A stretch of 64,000 nt of DNA, from the NCBI GenBank assembly GCA_948567375.1, contig OX419759.1, forward strand, positions 62,845,493 through 62,909,492, written 5' to 3'. Each line of letters starts with the position of its first letter. Position 1 is the first letter of the stretch. Position numbers and translations under genes: made by a program. Under the pieces are notes generated by a model, which did not search any database, was not told the origin of the DNA, and worked only from the letters and a program-made list of their open reading frames with translations. Source of the stretch: Lunularia cruciata. Lineage: Eukaryota; Streptophyta; Marchantiopsida; Lunulariales; Lunulariaceae. Of this stretch, positions 21,840 to 34,726 are shown piece after piece.

Positions 21840-24800
21840 ACAACGTAAAATTGAGTAGATTGAGACGGAGATGTCATTCTATCGCACTTCGTATGTCACT
21901 AGACGAGCATCAATTAGGGAGCCAACTCATAGGTTCCAACCAATCCGTAGTCTCATCCACATGGCAATGAGTTATACTACAGAAGGAAATACATGTAGAG
22001 AGAGAGGTTCTATCTCGTAGTCGCATCCGTGTGTTACTAATCAAGATATACACAGGCGGGTAACAATCATCGAGAGCTTGATAGTGGTGTGAAGGCGCTT
22101 GATATTGTAAATTTGGCTGCTCAATGTACAACTGGAATTGACTCCTTCAGATTTATTACACAATGGATGAGATGCTGGCCCTGAGATACTGGTGGGCAGG
22201 CGAGGTCACGCGCATATCTGTTGAGCTTTCGACGATTCCTATGTGTCAAGCGAATTTCAGAGTTTAGATCGGATGATAAGGATATCTCATTGCAAAAATA
22301 CGTTACGGATAAAGTTGCTAAAGGTAACAATCAGCGAGGACTGCTGCTTGTTACGTTCGTGCTGGAAAAAGCGGATTCCTTCTACTCGAAAAGATGATGT
22401 CTGTCACTTTCTGTTGCAAACTTCGTCGATAAATGGGCATCGTAAACTCAAGTCCAAACAAAGTGATTTGGATCGGGTCACATACAAAAGTCTGCAACAG
22501 AACATCTGACCAGCATGTTCTTTTGAAAGCTTTTGTCATATTCCGAGCTGTTAAACTGCTCTTCCCATAATACCGTACTGCATTCTATTCGCTAACGCGG
22601 TAGAGCAAAAAAATTTCACCTTGTTTTTACCATTCACTCTTGACCCAAGTTCGTATAGTACGCATCCGTTCACTCCCGATATCAGTGAAAAAACTCATCA
22701 GGTTGTAGTAGAAAAACTTCTATCATTTAAATAGCTAATATACTGTTGTCGTTGAAAACTGATGAATTTGGAAGATGAGCGGATTAACTTCGTTTTTGAA
22801 AACGAAGTTAATCCGCTCATATTCTAAATTTGTGTCTAAGTTCTTCTAAATATGAATTCGTTTCATCTCTCTCTAGATTCACTCGTGACAATACAATATC
22901 GCCTGTACACTGCGAGTGAAATTGATGACTACCATGGTAAGCGAATTCTTAACGGAAAAGGCGACCGTGTAGGACGCGAGAATTGACTTGGCAGTACGGT
23001 ATTCTCTTCTCGGTTTGAGCGCATGTCTATCTCTCAAGGTGTACATCCCATCGTTGTGCTAAAAGCAGATCCACCAAACGAGTGCAAAAGGTCCATATAC
23101 CCACGATATAAGGATAGGTCAAGTCACGCCATCCGAGATTGGAGCTCATTTTCTGGTGATTGAAAACCCACATAGTGGGTGTCTTGTTGGTCGGAATGCA
23201 GTAGCATTGTAACACAATAGGGGTTCAATTATCGCTTTTACGGGATGAGGACGGGTAGGATGGGGCCTTTCAAATTTAGATTTTTGGAGCACCCGTGGGA
23301 ATCCGTAAATGAGTTTATGGATAGCAGGTAAAAATTGTATGAGTATAGAGTTATTACGGGTAAATGTCCGTAGCCACATTGAAATTGAAACATGACCCAT
23401 AGCTTTTTATAGATTGCGGATGATCCTCTAGAGTCCAATGATATAAAATCAAATCTATTCACCTTGATTTTATTAAAAGATTCTCAAACCCTAGTTCTTT
23501 AGGGGACCATTTAACTTTCAACCAACTCTGATTACAAGTGTCCATAAAATATTGTACAGATTTCATACCACTTTCTGTAAAATTCTGAAAATATGGAATT
23601 TGAAACCCCTCATACACAACTTTTCTTTTATGGAGGCCCATAAGAAGGAAGATTCAATAATTGAACCCTAATCCATAAAACATTTTATGGCTAACAAAAT
23701 TTATTACAGGATGTTTCTAAGCTGCAGGTGGATTAAGTGTTACTTGATTTCCCGGGGAGGGTCAACTGATTTTGTTAAGTTGAATTCAATAGTTTCTTCT
23801 CGATGCCCATGGCACGTATTGATTCTAGTTGTTCGTGCACGTTAACATTGAGAAATTAGGGTATGTGATTGGGTCAAATTGATCTTTTTTCTCTCGACTC
23901 AATTCCATACTCCTCACCACAGGCAAATCGATTTCTGGCCAGAGCTGACATTGAGGTTTCTACAGTGTGGTGTTTTAGAGTTTGTTGAAACTATGAAGGA
24001 TCCTCGCTTTTATCCTATTCCTGTCATTCCATCTTACCTATTGCCTCACCTCCTAATTTTGTTCCTTTGATTCGTTCTCCTCTAGTTTCCGCTTCAATTT
24101 CAACTCTTTCTCCTCTTGTTTCAATTCCATAGAAGGGGATTTTGTGAGCTTTGAGTATAGTGTCATTCATCTTTTTGGTGAGAAAGAAAGTCTTTGTGAG
24201 GAGCAAAGTTTCAATGGTTTTTCATCACTATGAACATGTTTTACATTATCTAGACAAAATTGAACAAAATCAAAATGCTTTTTCAAAAGAGTATTGCATT
24301 TAATTATATATAAACATATCTTAAGATGCATGGTAAAGGATTTCTTGATCAATTTGAAAAAATGGAGAAGATATGCGAAGTCATACGAATCACAAGAGTG
24401 GAAGAACAAATGGACAAAGGAAAACCTCAGCAAGAAGGAGCTGAAATGGGACTGGAGAACCATAAAGAATAAATTAAATCATTTGTGTTCTCATTTTGAT
24501 AAATGGATGTATGTTTGGGTACGTAGAAAACTCTTAGTGTCAACCTTCTCAATGCTAGCACTTCTCAGCATGTGTATAGGAAATGAAATGGATATTTGTG
24601 AATCTATTAGCCAAGCTGAAAAATTTAGAGGTGAGGAAATTAGAGAGCGATGAAAAGTGACAATGTTAGTGAGCCAAGGTGAAGAAAATGGAGTGACATT
24701 AAGAGTTCCAATCAAGGAGAAGAATGAGTTTGTAGAGTACATCCTTTTTTCAAGAATCACGCAATCATATCCTTTTACAAGTGTCTCTTCCACACTCTAC

Positions 24801-25442
24801 CTAGAAGAACAGTATAGCTCTCAGGCCGGAAGAAGAGAGTGGGTTGCCTTCTAAATTGTTGGATGACAAGAAATATTTTCTAGAAGGTGATATAGAAGAG
24901 AAAGATTCATGAGAAAACGAAGGAGAAGGAGAATTGCTGGAATGGAAACCGGCTTGAGAAAGAGAGGAGACTACCAAAGAAGTATTCATCAGAAGGAGAC
25001 AATGAAGGAAAGGCAGATGGTGAATTATATGAAAGGAGGAAGGTGGGTAAAGTATGTTGAAAAATGATACCTTTACCTCAAAATTGGCACCTACAATTGC
25101 CACTTTCTCTAGCCTTGCTAACCATTGTAAATTCAATCCATGGGAGTAGAGAGATGTAAATTAGCAACAATAGAAGTGCAAAAACAAGTGAAGGTGGAGA
25201 AGTTTTGAATGAAAAGAAAAGCAAAGAAGATATTGAGATTTAAGAAAATGAGATGCAAATCCGGGTAGCTTAGATTTAAAGAGCAGATGGCAAAATCAAA
25301 GAGGTGTTGATAAGTTGTGATTGTTAACTCTAGTGTTCTACAAATTTGTATAATACATTACGGTTTTGGTGAGGTATTCTTTGTGCTCTCTCATGTGTAC
25401 TATTTTGTATTTTGCTACATTGTGTTTAAATGTCTGGAAGTA
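21840..25442. other. Intergenic, no confident gene
   Basis: AT-rich DNA with many short overlapping ORFs on both strands, the longest at 24294-24653 (119 codons, Lys/Trp-rich). None has a domain signature. The hairpin at 22765-22830 is the only clear structure. Confidence 0.5.
22765..22830. repeat. Perfect inverted repeat (hairpin)
   Basis: Arms of 22 bp at 22775-22796 and 22799-22820 are exact reverse complements, separated by 2 bases. Similarity continues imperfectly for about 10 bp on each side. The single-stranded form would be a near-perfect 32-bp hairpin. No flanking gene or terminal-repeat structure explains it. Confidence 0.9.
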
Positions 25443-25638
25443 GTCAAGAAAAGGTTGTTTAGGTTGATACACGCATGTTAAAATTTTACTTTAAGAATTT
25501 ACTTAGAAATTGTGCATTGAATGTACAATGCAGGTGCCATGTCAAGAAAAGGTTGTTTAGGTTGATACACGCATGTTAAAATTTTACTTTAAGAATTTAC
25601 TTAGAAATTGTGCATTGAATGTACAATGCAGGTGCCAT
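25443..25638. repeat. Perfect 98-bp tandem duplication
   Basis: The 98-bp segment 25443-25540 is followed directly by an identical copy at 25541-25638. The perfect identity indicates a recent slip or duplication. It is non-coding, in AT-rich DNA. Confidence 0.95.
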
Positions 25639-27702
25639 ATAGTGGACAAGAGCAAAAGTCAATCCTTTGAGAGTTAGAAATATAGATATTTTGAACACTC
25701 TAGTTAGAAAGGAAATTCTCGATGTAGAGATAGAAGAATTAACAATGTCACATTTTCCTTATCTAATAATGTTTTTGCACTTGGATAAGAGTTTCTTTTT
25801 GGATAAATTTCATTCATTTGAAGTATAAAATGTATTATGGGTAATTAATTGAAATTCTATGGCGCATAGATTGATTATTTTTATTTTTAAAAGTGCTCAT
25901 GACATTACACATACCAATAACTAGATAAATCTACACATTTTTTTAGGGCTACTTTCCTTTAAACATCCATGCATTATGAATCGATTGTAAATTGCGAGCC
26001 CTTACTATGAATGTACTTGCTATCGGAAGATCATTAGTTGTAGAGATTGCTCTTGTTCTCATATCTCAACTATGAACCGGGGACAATAGCAGCAAGCCAA
26101 ATTAATAGAAATAATCAGTCAATACAAAACCATCATGACAAGATTATAAAAAAAAAAAATTAACATTCTTATCAACATTTTCTTGGTAATACATTAAGGG
26201 ATTAGGTTTAGATAGGGAGTAAGGGCCAGGTGTGCACTATGAATTGAGATTAGTTGAGTTCGCTAGAGTTAACAATCGTGAATTTGGATTATATAAGTTA
26301 CGAAGAGTGATGGCCTTTCTATAGAGATCAAGATACATGGATTTTGATAACTTTGGTATTCAAGTTTTACGGTATCGCTCTTCTTACTTATTAAAGAATC
26401 TTAATTTCACCAAGTTTTAATTTCTCAAGTTTTTTAATTTTTTTAAGTTCTCAGTTTTGGAGTCAACTATCACTTTGAAATATGTTACATTATGCTGGTT
26501 AAGTACTTGTCTCTTTGAGTGGAGGACATTCGGTAAAATTAGGACAATACAAAGAAGATTAGCAGTATCAAGACATTAAAATGTAATTTCAAGTACTTTA
26601 CTTGCATACTTAACTCAAAATCAGGAAAGATTCTCATAGGTCTTGTTTACTATATCCATTGTGGTCTTTCCCCTAAAAAGATAACCTTATATTTTAATAG
26701 AAGCATTTAGAAGAAGACTACAATGTGTTTGTGAGATAGGTACCGCATAAGATTTACTTAGTAATTCAAGTATGCAAGAAAGTTATTATATTTTTTGGTC
26801 AAGTTCTCTATTGTTAAAATCAAAGTGCAATATGGTGGTGTATTTCTCTATCAATGAAGCTAAATTGTAATATAGATCCTGGAATGCGGTTAAGTCCTAT
26901 AAATATTGATACTATCACAATACTAGTCACCATGTCCAAAGTACTTAAATCTAAATCATTACTAAGTGAAAAATGAAGAACTCTACACTTGCATTTCCTT
27001 CATTGTTGGATTGGATTTAATATGCTCAAAGTGCCTAAAGCACATAGCTAAAGGAGAAATGACAATCAAACACAGATTTGAGAACATGACTTGACATCTT
27101 AAATCTAATCTCCACCTGTGCATGGTCAGCAATGAGGTGGTTCAATCAAGATTTAAGCAGTATTTTAAGCGTCAACAAGAGTACAACATTGATCAATTTT
27201 CAACCTCAAGCTCATCATTCCTTTAATTCAACTCAATGTCTCACTCAAGGATTCACAATTCAAAGACTTCTTAGATGTTGGACCTAGAAAGTTGTTGAAT
27301 TTAGGACCAATACCTACAAAACAACAATACATTTACCTCTCTATGAGAGAGTGCTTTGTCTACATCATTAGGATGTAAAAAATTGGAATTATTATTGATG
27401 AGGCTAGTGACATTCTCAACAACAAGGTTGTTGCAATTCTCATATTACATTTTAAGGACAAGTATCAAAAGCCATTCCTTTGGTCTGTAGCTCCAAGGTA
27501 ACAAATGTGACTCCATTCTAATAGTTTGACTTGTTCAAAACACCATCCACAAACTCTTTGATAGGAAAATGGAAGAAAATACTCTCATTGGCACTTCTTA
27601 TCTCGAATTGGGTATCATACATGAGGAGCATGATGTGACCTCAAGATCACCTCATTCCCTAACATGCATCACATTTTTTGCTTGACACATGGAATGCATA
27701 AT
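25639..27702. other. AT-rich intergenic DNA
   Basis: No ORF, RNA or mobile-element end can be supported. The stretch 27060-27660 reads like decayed gag-type coding sequence but is full of stops. Confidence 0.4.
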
Positions 27703-28380
27703 TGTAACAATATGGAGTTTAAAGACAAAGTTAGTAAGGCTAACAAAGTAGCAAATAAGACAAATTATCCTAAAATATTCCAAAAGTATCAAGCTTAGCT
27801 TGCACCCCAAGTAGGTAGCTTCTATAAGCTTCCAACTAGCTTAGCTTGCATGCCAAGTAAGCGGCTTCTAGAAGGAAGCTTCTTGAGAAGCTTCCCAATC
27901 AACTTGGCTTGCACTCCAAGAAAGCAGCTCAAGGAAACTTCTTGAGAGGCTTCTCAAGAGCCTTGTATGATCCCTATAAATAAAAGAGCCAAAGCTCATG
28001 CTAGGCATTTGTAGTTTCCACTCATTCAAGATTTTCAATGTGAGCTTCAATCCTCCTATTTCTCTCCTTGGTCTTGATCTTTTACATTGGTACATTAACA
28101 TTACATTTGCAAGAATGAGATGAATGGAATTTATGGACTACCAAATCCATTTCCACCAAACCATTGGGAATTTTGTGTCTAAGTACTACCTAAGCATAGT
28201 TTGACACAATTTATCACCTCATGCTTTGGACAAGATTTTTTGCATATGGTACCATATTTGAGAAACCATTGGTGCTTCTACTTGTAACTTATGGAGAATG
28301 ATGGACGTGTTGCTTCTATATGTTAATAAATTAGATATATTAGGGGTGGCATGATAGAGTAGCAACCATGGTAGCAATGT
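27703..28380 (+). mobile_element. Element D: 5' LTR and leader of an element B-family chromovirus
   Basis: The LTR spans 27703-28086 (TGTAACA at the left, TTTTACA at the right) and matches the reverse complement of the element B LTRs. It is followed by TTGGTA, the start of a decayed initiator-Met primer site, and then about 290 bp matching the element B leader (reverse complement of about 36020-36312). The copy stops near the gag start region and the rest is lost. A TATA box (TATAAATA, about 27975) lies in the LTR. The LTR carries several GAAnnTTC blocks. Confidence 0.85.
27975..27982 (+). promoter_or_regulatory. TATA box of the element D LTR
   Basis: TATAAATA lies about 110 bp before the LTR end, downstream of the GAAnnTTC cluster, as expected for the U3 promoter of an LTR. 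Functionality is inferred. Confidence 0.6.
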
Positions 28381-28465
28381 GCAAGGTTATCATTACTATA
28401 TAATAAAAAATTGAGCACCTTACTTGATTGTTGGATGAACAAGATCATTGACGATAGGAGCATGT

Positions 28466-28505
28466 AAATTGGTACACTCTCTATGTTTGAAGAGTGTACC
28501 AATTT
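28466..28505. repeat. Perfect 15-bp inverted repeat with 10-nt loop
   Basis: Arms 28466-28480 and 28491-28505 are exact reverse complements around a 10-base loop. It lies between the element D remnant and an LTR fragment. It could be the footprint of a small transposon or a chance hairpin. Confidence 0.8.
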
Positions 28506-28540
28506 GAGAAGGAGAAGATTGAATCTGATTCACTTAACCT

Positions 28541-28895
28541 AAGGCTTAATTCATCTATTCAGGCCTCCGAAATTACCTTCAAAGATTTCAGGCATATGTC
28601 GGTTCCTACTCTATTAGTAGAAGTCCCCTTTTGGTTATACCTCTTTCTAATTTGTTTAGTCCATCATGTGTAAAATCCTTCCAGATGTTACCAAACCAAT
28701 TCTCACCTTTAAATCATATGTCTAGCTATTGGTTCTAAGGTTCTCAAGTCTATTTTGGCTTCTTCCCTATTAGTAGAAGTACTCTTTTGGTGATACTTCT
28801 ATCTTCTCTATTTTGACCATCATGTATAACATCATTCTAGATGTTACCAAACCAAATTTCACATCTAGATCATCCGGCTAGCTCTTGGTATTACA
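28541..28895 (-). mobile_element. Partial LTR of the element A family, inverted
   Basis: Matches 40440-40796 in the same orientation as element A. It ends exactly at the LTR terminus (GGTATTACA) and directly abuts integrase sequence of a plus-strand element at 28897. The other LTR end is missing. Confidence 0.85.
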
Positions 28896-28896
28896 A

Positions 28897-29412
28897 CGCC
28901 AAGCACAAGTTATAGATCACCCAAAATTGACAGAATTAATATGTAGATGCCCACCACCAACACATGGAGTTCAATGTGGGAGATCAAGTCTGGCTGTCAA
29001 CCACCAATGTCAAGTTAGTTGGTCCTCATAAGCTTAGACCTCATTTTATTGGACCTTTTTTAATCCTTTGTTGCATCAGAGCCATGGCCTATCACCTCAA
29101 GCTACCGCCACATATGAAAATCCACCTAGTATTTCATGTTTCCTTATTACGCCGATATGCTCTCCAACCACTCCACTTCTCTTCCATCCAAGAAAGTTGA
29201 CCTTGTCTAACCCTGGTTGATGACACAAATGAGTATGAAGTCAAACATATTCTCTAGAGGCGCATGTGGAATACCTGGTACATTGGAAAGGGTACCCCTT
29301 ATATGAGGCAACATTGGAGCTAGTAGTCAACTTGACCCACGCACTAGTGTTAGTGAAATCTTTTGAGCAATAGCTTTTAATGAGGATGTTGCATCTTAAA
29401 AGGAGGAAGGTT
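28897..29412 (+). pseudogene. Element E: integrase C-terminus and decayed chromodomain
   Basis: The plus-strand frame at 28964-29200 matches the integrase C-terminal domain of element A (MEFNVGDQVWLSTTN, KLRPHFIGPF, HPVFHVSLLRRYA-like). A chromodomain-like stretch follows to about 29400, broken by stops. The 5' end is cut at the inverted LTR. It is followed immediately by this element's 3' LTR. Confidence 0.85.
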
Positions 29413-30143
29413 TGTAATACCAATAGCTAGATAGAAAGATCTAGAGATGAAATTCAGTTTGGTAATACCTGGAAGGATGTTATACATGATGGACTAAGTA
29501 GATAAGCTAGAGGTATCACCAAAAGAGTACTTCTACTAATTGGCCAGAAATCAAAACATGCTTGGAAACTTTAGAATCAATAGCTAGGTATCAATAGATA
29601 TGATATAGAGGTGAAACTTGGAGTGATGACATCTAGAAGGATGATACACATGATGGAGAATGTAGATTAGATAGAGGTATCACCAAAAGAGCACTTCTAC
29701 TAATAGAGCAGAAGCCGAAATAGGCTTGAAAACTTTTGAAGGCTTAAAAAGATGAATTAGGCCTAAAAAATGTGTTAATTCTTGCCCCAAAAATTGAAAG
29801 GTTGGCATTCCCTCTCCCCTAGTTTGTCTCACCAAGAGCTTTCTAATGGTACCTCACCCACGTGATTTTGAGATTCCTACAAGGAGATTCCCAAAAAGAT
29901 TCCCTTTGATGGGACCATGACTGACATGTCACCCATCCAAGCAAGTAATCTAAGGGTGGAGGTTGCTGATAGGTCATCTATCCATGTATGTAATCCTATG
30001 GTGGAGCTTCATTGGAGGAGATCCTCCTTAGCTATATAATAAAGAGAAGGTGCTCCTTTGGAGCATCAGAGGATTGAGTGTGAAATATGCGTTTTCTCTC
30101 TTGTATCTCACTTGAAGAGTTCTCTTGTCCTTGAAGTATCATA
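29413..30143 (+). mobile_element. 3' LTR of element E (element A family)
   Basis: Starts TGTAATACC and matches the reverse complement of the element A LTRs over its whole length. The right end is decayed (GTATCATA in place of GTATTACA). It lies inside an R2-like copy: sequence continuing at 30144 matches 61885 onward. More diverged than the other A-type LTRs, so older. Confidence 0.85.
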
Positions 30144-30483
30144 ATCAAGGTGTCAAAGTGTAGAGCATAGTCCCTTTCAAGTATCCCTCCCCACCTTGAG
30201 CTTCCAAAGGGGTGTATCACATCTACAAATGGACTACATATTCTTAGTGTGCTAGTAGGATCACAAGATTTTATCACATGCTTCTTAGACTCTACCCTTG
30301 TACAATATATCCTCCATGTGGATGATCTTCTCTACTAGGAAATATGTAGGTGGTATTTGTTATACTCTTCTTAGTTTGCGCATTGACCATGTTACCTTCT
30401 CTACACAATTCCCCCTTCCTTGACTTTCCTATCACGTCTGAGAGCTTTTGATAGGAGGACTATAAAAGTCTTTGGAGACTATA
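30144..30483 (+). mobile_element. R2-like element fragment (copy c)
   Basis: Matches 61885-62125 and then 62871-62960 of the R2-like copy d, without the solo LTR that splits copy d. It covers the region just after the reverse-transcriptase core. Both ends are truncated and stops are present. Confidence 0.8.
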
Positions 30484-30798
30484 GAAGATCACGCCTTTGG
30501 GGTAAAGCACCAGACAAAGAAGTGCCAACCAAAGATGAAGACTGAAAAGACAATGAAGGAAGATGCACTAGAGTTGAATATCTATTGAAGATGGTTTGTC
30601 TTTTGTTGGGGCAATTGCAAAAGAGGAAGGAAGAATTGGAGAAAGAGCATCCTAAATTGAAGGATGAATTGAAAGTAGTGAGGTACTTGAGTACCTTATA
30701 ATTGAGAAAGAAGTTAAGCAGTGGAGAGTCTAAAGCTAAAGAACTTTGGGTTGATGCAATGCTTTGGAAGAAGTTTTGATAACTTGTAGGAGAATTTT
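30484..30798. other. Spacer with coiled-coil-like coding relics
   Basis: Glu/Lys-rich codon pattern in broken frames, probably the upstream part of the coiled-coil ORF that follows. No start or domain is definable. Confidence 0.4.
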
Positions 30799-31086
30799 TT
30801 GAAGCACGGTGAAGAGCTTGAACAACAAACATCCGAGTTAAATGAGCAGAAGGTGTTGTTCAAGAAGATGAAGGATGAATGTGCTGATGTGAGGTTGGAA
30901 AGTATACAATTGGAGGCAATTGCGGTTGTGATGGAGCAGGAACTAGAGAGCTCGAGGAAGAGTACGGTGGAGAAGGATCAAGCTTGGCAATGGGAATTGA
31001 TAGATAGACAACATGAAGAGGATAGGTTACAAGGATTGATCAAAAGTGAAGAGAGTCAATTAGTCCAATATGTGGAAGAGAAGAAG
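30799..31086 (+). pseudogene. Coiled-coil ORF, interrupted by element B
   Basis: An open frame from 30799 runs straight into the left LTR of element B. About 96 codons are Glu/Gln/Lys-rich with heptad spacing (EELEQQTSELNEQK, VVMEQELESSRK). The sequence resumes after the element at 36740 in the same frame for about a dozen codons, then meets a stop. Similar coiled-coil sequence continues at 36823-37026. It is probably a decayed gene or an ORF of an unknown transposon; no family is recognised. Confidence 0.55.
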
Positions 31087-31497
31087 TATAAAAGACCAAA
31101 TCCAAGGAGAGAAATAAGAGAATGGAAACTCATATTGGGACACTTGAATGAAGGAAACTCCAAATGCCTAGCATGAGCTTTGGCTTTGGTATTTATAGGT
31201 AGCATACAAGGCCCTTGAGAAGCTCTTCAAGAAGCTTCTTCAAGCCGCTTTCTTAGAGTGCAAGCCAAGTTAACTATGAAGCTTCTCAAGAAGCTTCCTT
31301 CTAGAAGCCACCTACTTGGCGTGCAAGCTAAGCTAGTTGGAAGCTTCTAGAAGCTACTTACTTGAGGTGTAAGCTAAGCTAGCCAAGAAGCTTCCCAAGA
31401 AGCTTCCTAGATACTTCCAGAATATTCTAGGCTAATTTGTCTTATTTGCTACTTTGTAAGCCCGACCAACTTTGTTGCTAAACTTCATATTGTTACA
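31087..31497 (-). repeat. 3' LTR of element B
   Basis: 411 bp. Contains repeated GAAGCTTC blocks, including a perfect three-unit GAAnnTTCnnGAA motif at 31340-31352. Confidence 0.9.
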
Positions 31498-31593
31498 TAT
31501 TCCCCCGCCGCTAGTTGGTGACGTCCTCGTTGCCAGTGAAGCTTCAAATTCCTAGATGGCCGTATGTGCATTTTGGAGGTGAGAAAGAGGTTC

Positions 31594-32743
31594 CTATGTG
31601 GCATCATGAAGGGGATACCCTTTCCAAAGAACCTTGTACTCCGTATGTTGTTGACGGCCTCGTTGAATATGGCAAAATGCAAGGATACGATCAACTTTGT
31701 ACTCCTCATGATCATTGATTGGGACATGAAGAGGGAGGGGGAGGTTGGACTCAAAAGGAAAAGGAAGAGGGATTAGGAACAAAGGTATCAACTTGGAAAC
31801 ATGAAAGACAAGATAGATATGCATGTGATAAGGCAAGGCAAGTTGATAAGCAACAGGAGAGACAATTTGGGTGATATCAAAGGGTCCTATCCAATTAGAA
31901 GCAAGTTTATGAACTTGGGTATCAAGTGGGAGAGGGAGGTTACTAGAGGATATCATGACTTTATCATCGACTTCGAAGGTGTGATCACGATGATGGTGGT
32001 CCACATATTGTTTTTGGTGATTTTGAGCAACAAGGAGGTGAGACTTGGCTTGTTGGAGAGATTGGGATATAATGGTCAAGAATGTGGAAGTATGAGGAAC
32101 TTGAGATGGAGGGGGAGAAAGAAGAGAATCTAGAACAAGCAGATCTTGGCTAAAATTGAGAAAGAAAGGAGAAAATCTAGTGCTTGCTTGTTTGGAATTG
32201 TTGTAGGCAAATTCTACAACTGCAAGACATTCATTCCTATTGGTATAGTGGATGTTGAAAAAGGCACGCAATATATTCTCTAATGTACAATTTGCATGTT
32301 TGGTTTGTCCATCAGTTTGAGGATGATAGGCCGTAGACAAAGCAAGCTTGGTGCCAAGTATCTAGAAGAGTGTTTGCCAAAACTTCCCAGTAAATCAAGG
32401 ATCATGGTCAAAGATGAGTACATGTGGCATCCCATGATGCTTGAAGACATTATCAAAGTAGATTTGTGCTAAGGCTGGAGCATCCACATATCACAAGTTG
32501 GTGCCAAGTGGATTTGCTTACTAAGCTTATCCACAAACACCACAATTGCAATGTGTCCTTGGCAAGGATGAGGTGTGTCTTTGGCAAGGATGTGATGAGA
32601 TTCAAGCTCACATGCTCCCAGTGAGCGGATGAAATGGCGAGTGGTTGAAGGAGTCCACTTGGCTTCTGGTTGTTGGCCTTGTTAAGTTGGGAACTTTCAC
32701 ATAATTGGACAAATTCTTGAACATCTTGTGTCATGTTGGGCAA
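31594..32743 (-). pseudogene. Element B integrase and chromodomain
   Basis: Broken frames give integrase zinc-finger remnants (32453-32743), the core and C-terminal region (31594-32340) and a chromodomain (segment YKVLWKGYPLHDAT). The third catalytic acidic position, normally Glu in the GQTE context, reads Lys here (GQTKHAN), so the enzyme should be dead. Several stops separate the pieces. Confidence 0.85.
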
Positions 32744-34626
32744 CTACCATTGACATTGGAGGGTACCCAAGGTCTTGTCCACACCCATGTGACCAGCGAT
32801 GGGTAAATCATGGACTTCTTGAAGGCGCACAAGTCAAAGATCACCTTTAGTTGGAACATAGATCCAGTCCTCATGGAATAAAAGGCCATCCTTGATGGAG
32901 AAGTTGTTGTACTCCTTATTGCATGTTGTAAGGCAACCATGTACCATTTGGAAGAAGAGATCTTGGTGTAGAGCTGACTGAAACTCGTTTTAGACCTTAA
33001 AGTCAACTGACACTATTGAAATTGCCGCTATGATGAGAGGAAGAGTCTTCAAATCAGGTTATTGTGATAAAGCATCAAGGATGACATAGAACTGACCTGG
33101 TTTGTACTCAAGTTTGATGTCATACAGTTGGAGTTATTCCTCCCATTGATGATGTTGACTCTTCATGTGTTCCAAGTGTAAGGTCTACAACTATGGTTTG
33201 TGATCAGTTTGCATGATCACTTGTTTCCCCAAGAGGTAATACCTCCATACCTTGGTGGCATATATCATTACAAGTTGCTCAATCTTGAGTAGAGTAGTTT
33301 TTTTCAGCCATATTGAGTCGGCAAGACACAAAGGCAATAGGATGGAGTTTATCTGAGAAGTCTTGTTGTAGCACGGCTCCAATTGCAAAGTTAGAAGCAT
33401 CAAAATCAACCACAAGGGTAGTTGAGGATCATATGGTTGAAGAATGGGTCTTGAAGACGCCATATGCTTTAACTTCTAGAATGATTCTTCATGCTTGGTG
33501 GTCTACTAGAAGCTTGAGTTCTTTTGCAAGAGGTCAGTCAATGGTGCAACCACATGAGCATAATAGTGGATGAACCATTGGTAAAAACTGGCCAATCCAT
33601 TGAATGCCCATACTTCTTCTATAGCATCCTTTGGGGTAGGCCAATCAATAATGGCTTTGTTTTTCTCTTCTTCCATCTTGATCCCCTCTCATGAGATCTT
33701 ATGACCCAAGAAGGTAACTTCCTTCTGCCATAAGGCACACTTTGACTTCTTGTAGTAAAATTTCCATTGGCGTAGTTGTCTTAGGACTTCTCGCACATGA
33801 TTCATGTGTTCTGCCTCTATCTTACTATAAATTAAGATATCATCCAAGAACACTACCACCTACCAATCCAATAGGCCATCCAACACCTAATGCATTTGAT
33901 CCATGAAGACTATTGGAGCATTAGTGAGTCCAAAAGTTAGAACTCTCCACTCAAAATGCCCATACCTTGTACAAAAGGCAGTCCTTTGCACATCCTCTCT
34001 ATCAATAGGAATTTGCCAATAGCCACTGCAAAGATCCAACTTGGAAAAGTAGTGGGCTCCACTTAGTTGATCAAGCAAGTCATTGATTCGAGGCAAGGGA
34101 TATGCATTCTTCACATTTGCTTATTGAGTCCACGGTAATCAATACAAAAACAAAGTCCTCCATCCTTCTTTGGAAAAAATAGTACCGGTGCTCCCCAAGG
34201 AGAAGTACTATGTTGTATGAAGTCCTTCTCCAACAACTCTATAAGTGTTATTTGCAACTCCTCCAACTCCTTTGGTGAGAGCCGATAGATTGGTCTACTC
34301 ACTAGAGTACTCCTTGGCAATAACTTAATCTTGAGGGGCATTCCTTGATCAAAGGGTAATCCCTTTGGCAGATCATCCGGAAACACATTAACAAACTCTT
34401 GAACTATCTGATCAACCATTGCTTGATGAGGCTCTTGGCCCTCCTTAGATTGTTCTTGTGCAATCTGCTTGATCCACATTGCAAATATAAACTTATCTTC
34501 CTCCAAAGCTTGCTCTATGGCTACTTTACTAACCAACTTCCCTTCCAGGGACTCATCTTTCTTCCAAGCTTGCCCCATGGTTGCCTTCTTGGAAAATTTC
34601 CCATCTTGGGACTCCATTCCCTTCAA
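32744..34626 (-). pseudogene. Element B reverse transcriptase and RNase H
   Basis: 34111-34626 and 33887-34114 carry the thumb-side motifs ([24 protein letters not shown]) and palm motifs ([23 protein letters not shown]). RNase H relics lie at 33191-33463. The frame is interrupted by stops and shifts. Confidence 0.85.
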
Positions 34627-34726
34627 AGTTTGCTATATGGCTACCTTCTCAACAAACTTCCCATCTTGGGACTGACTATTCTTAGGTGTCTTACTCAGAG
34701 GTGCCAAACAACCTAATCGGAAATTA

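Noticed and set aside
24294-24653. 119-codon Lys/Trp-rich ORF as a gene
   Set aside because: No domain or splice context, and an overlapping ORF on the other strand; AT-rich codon pattern fits chance.
31200-31420. CRISPR-like array from regularly repeated AAGCTTC words
   Set aside because: The repeats are short, irregular, palindromic and part of an LTR in a eukaryotic genome.
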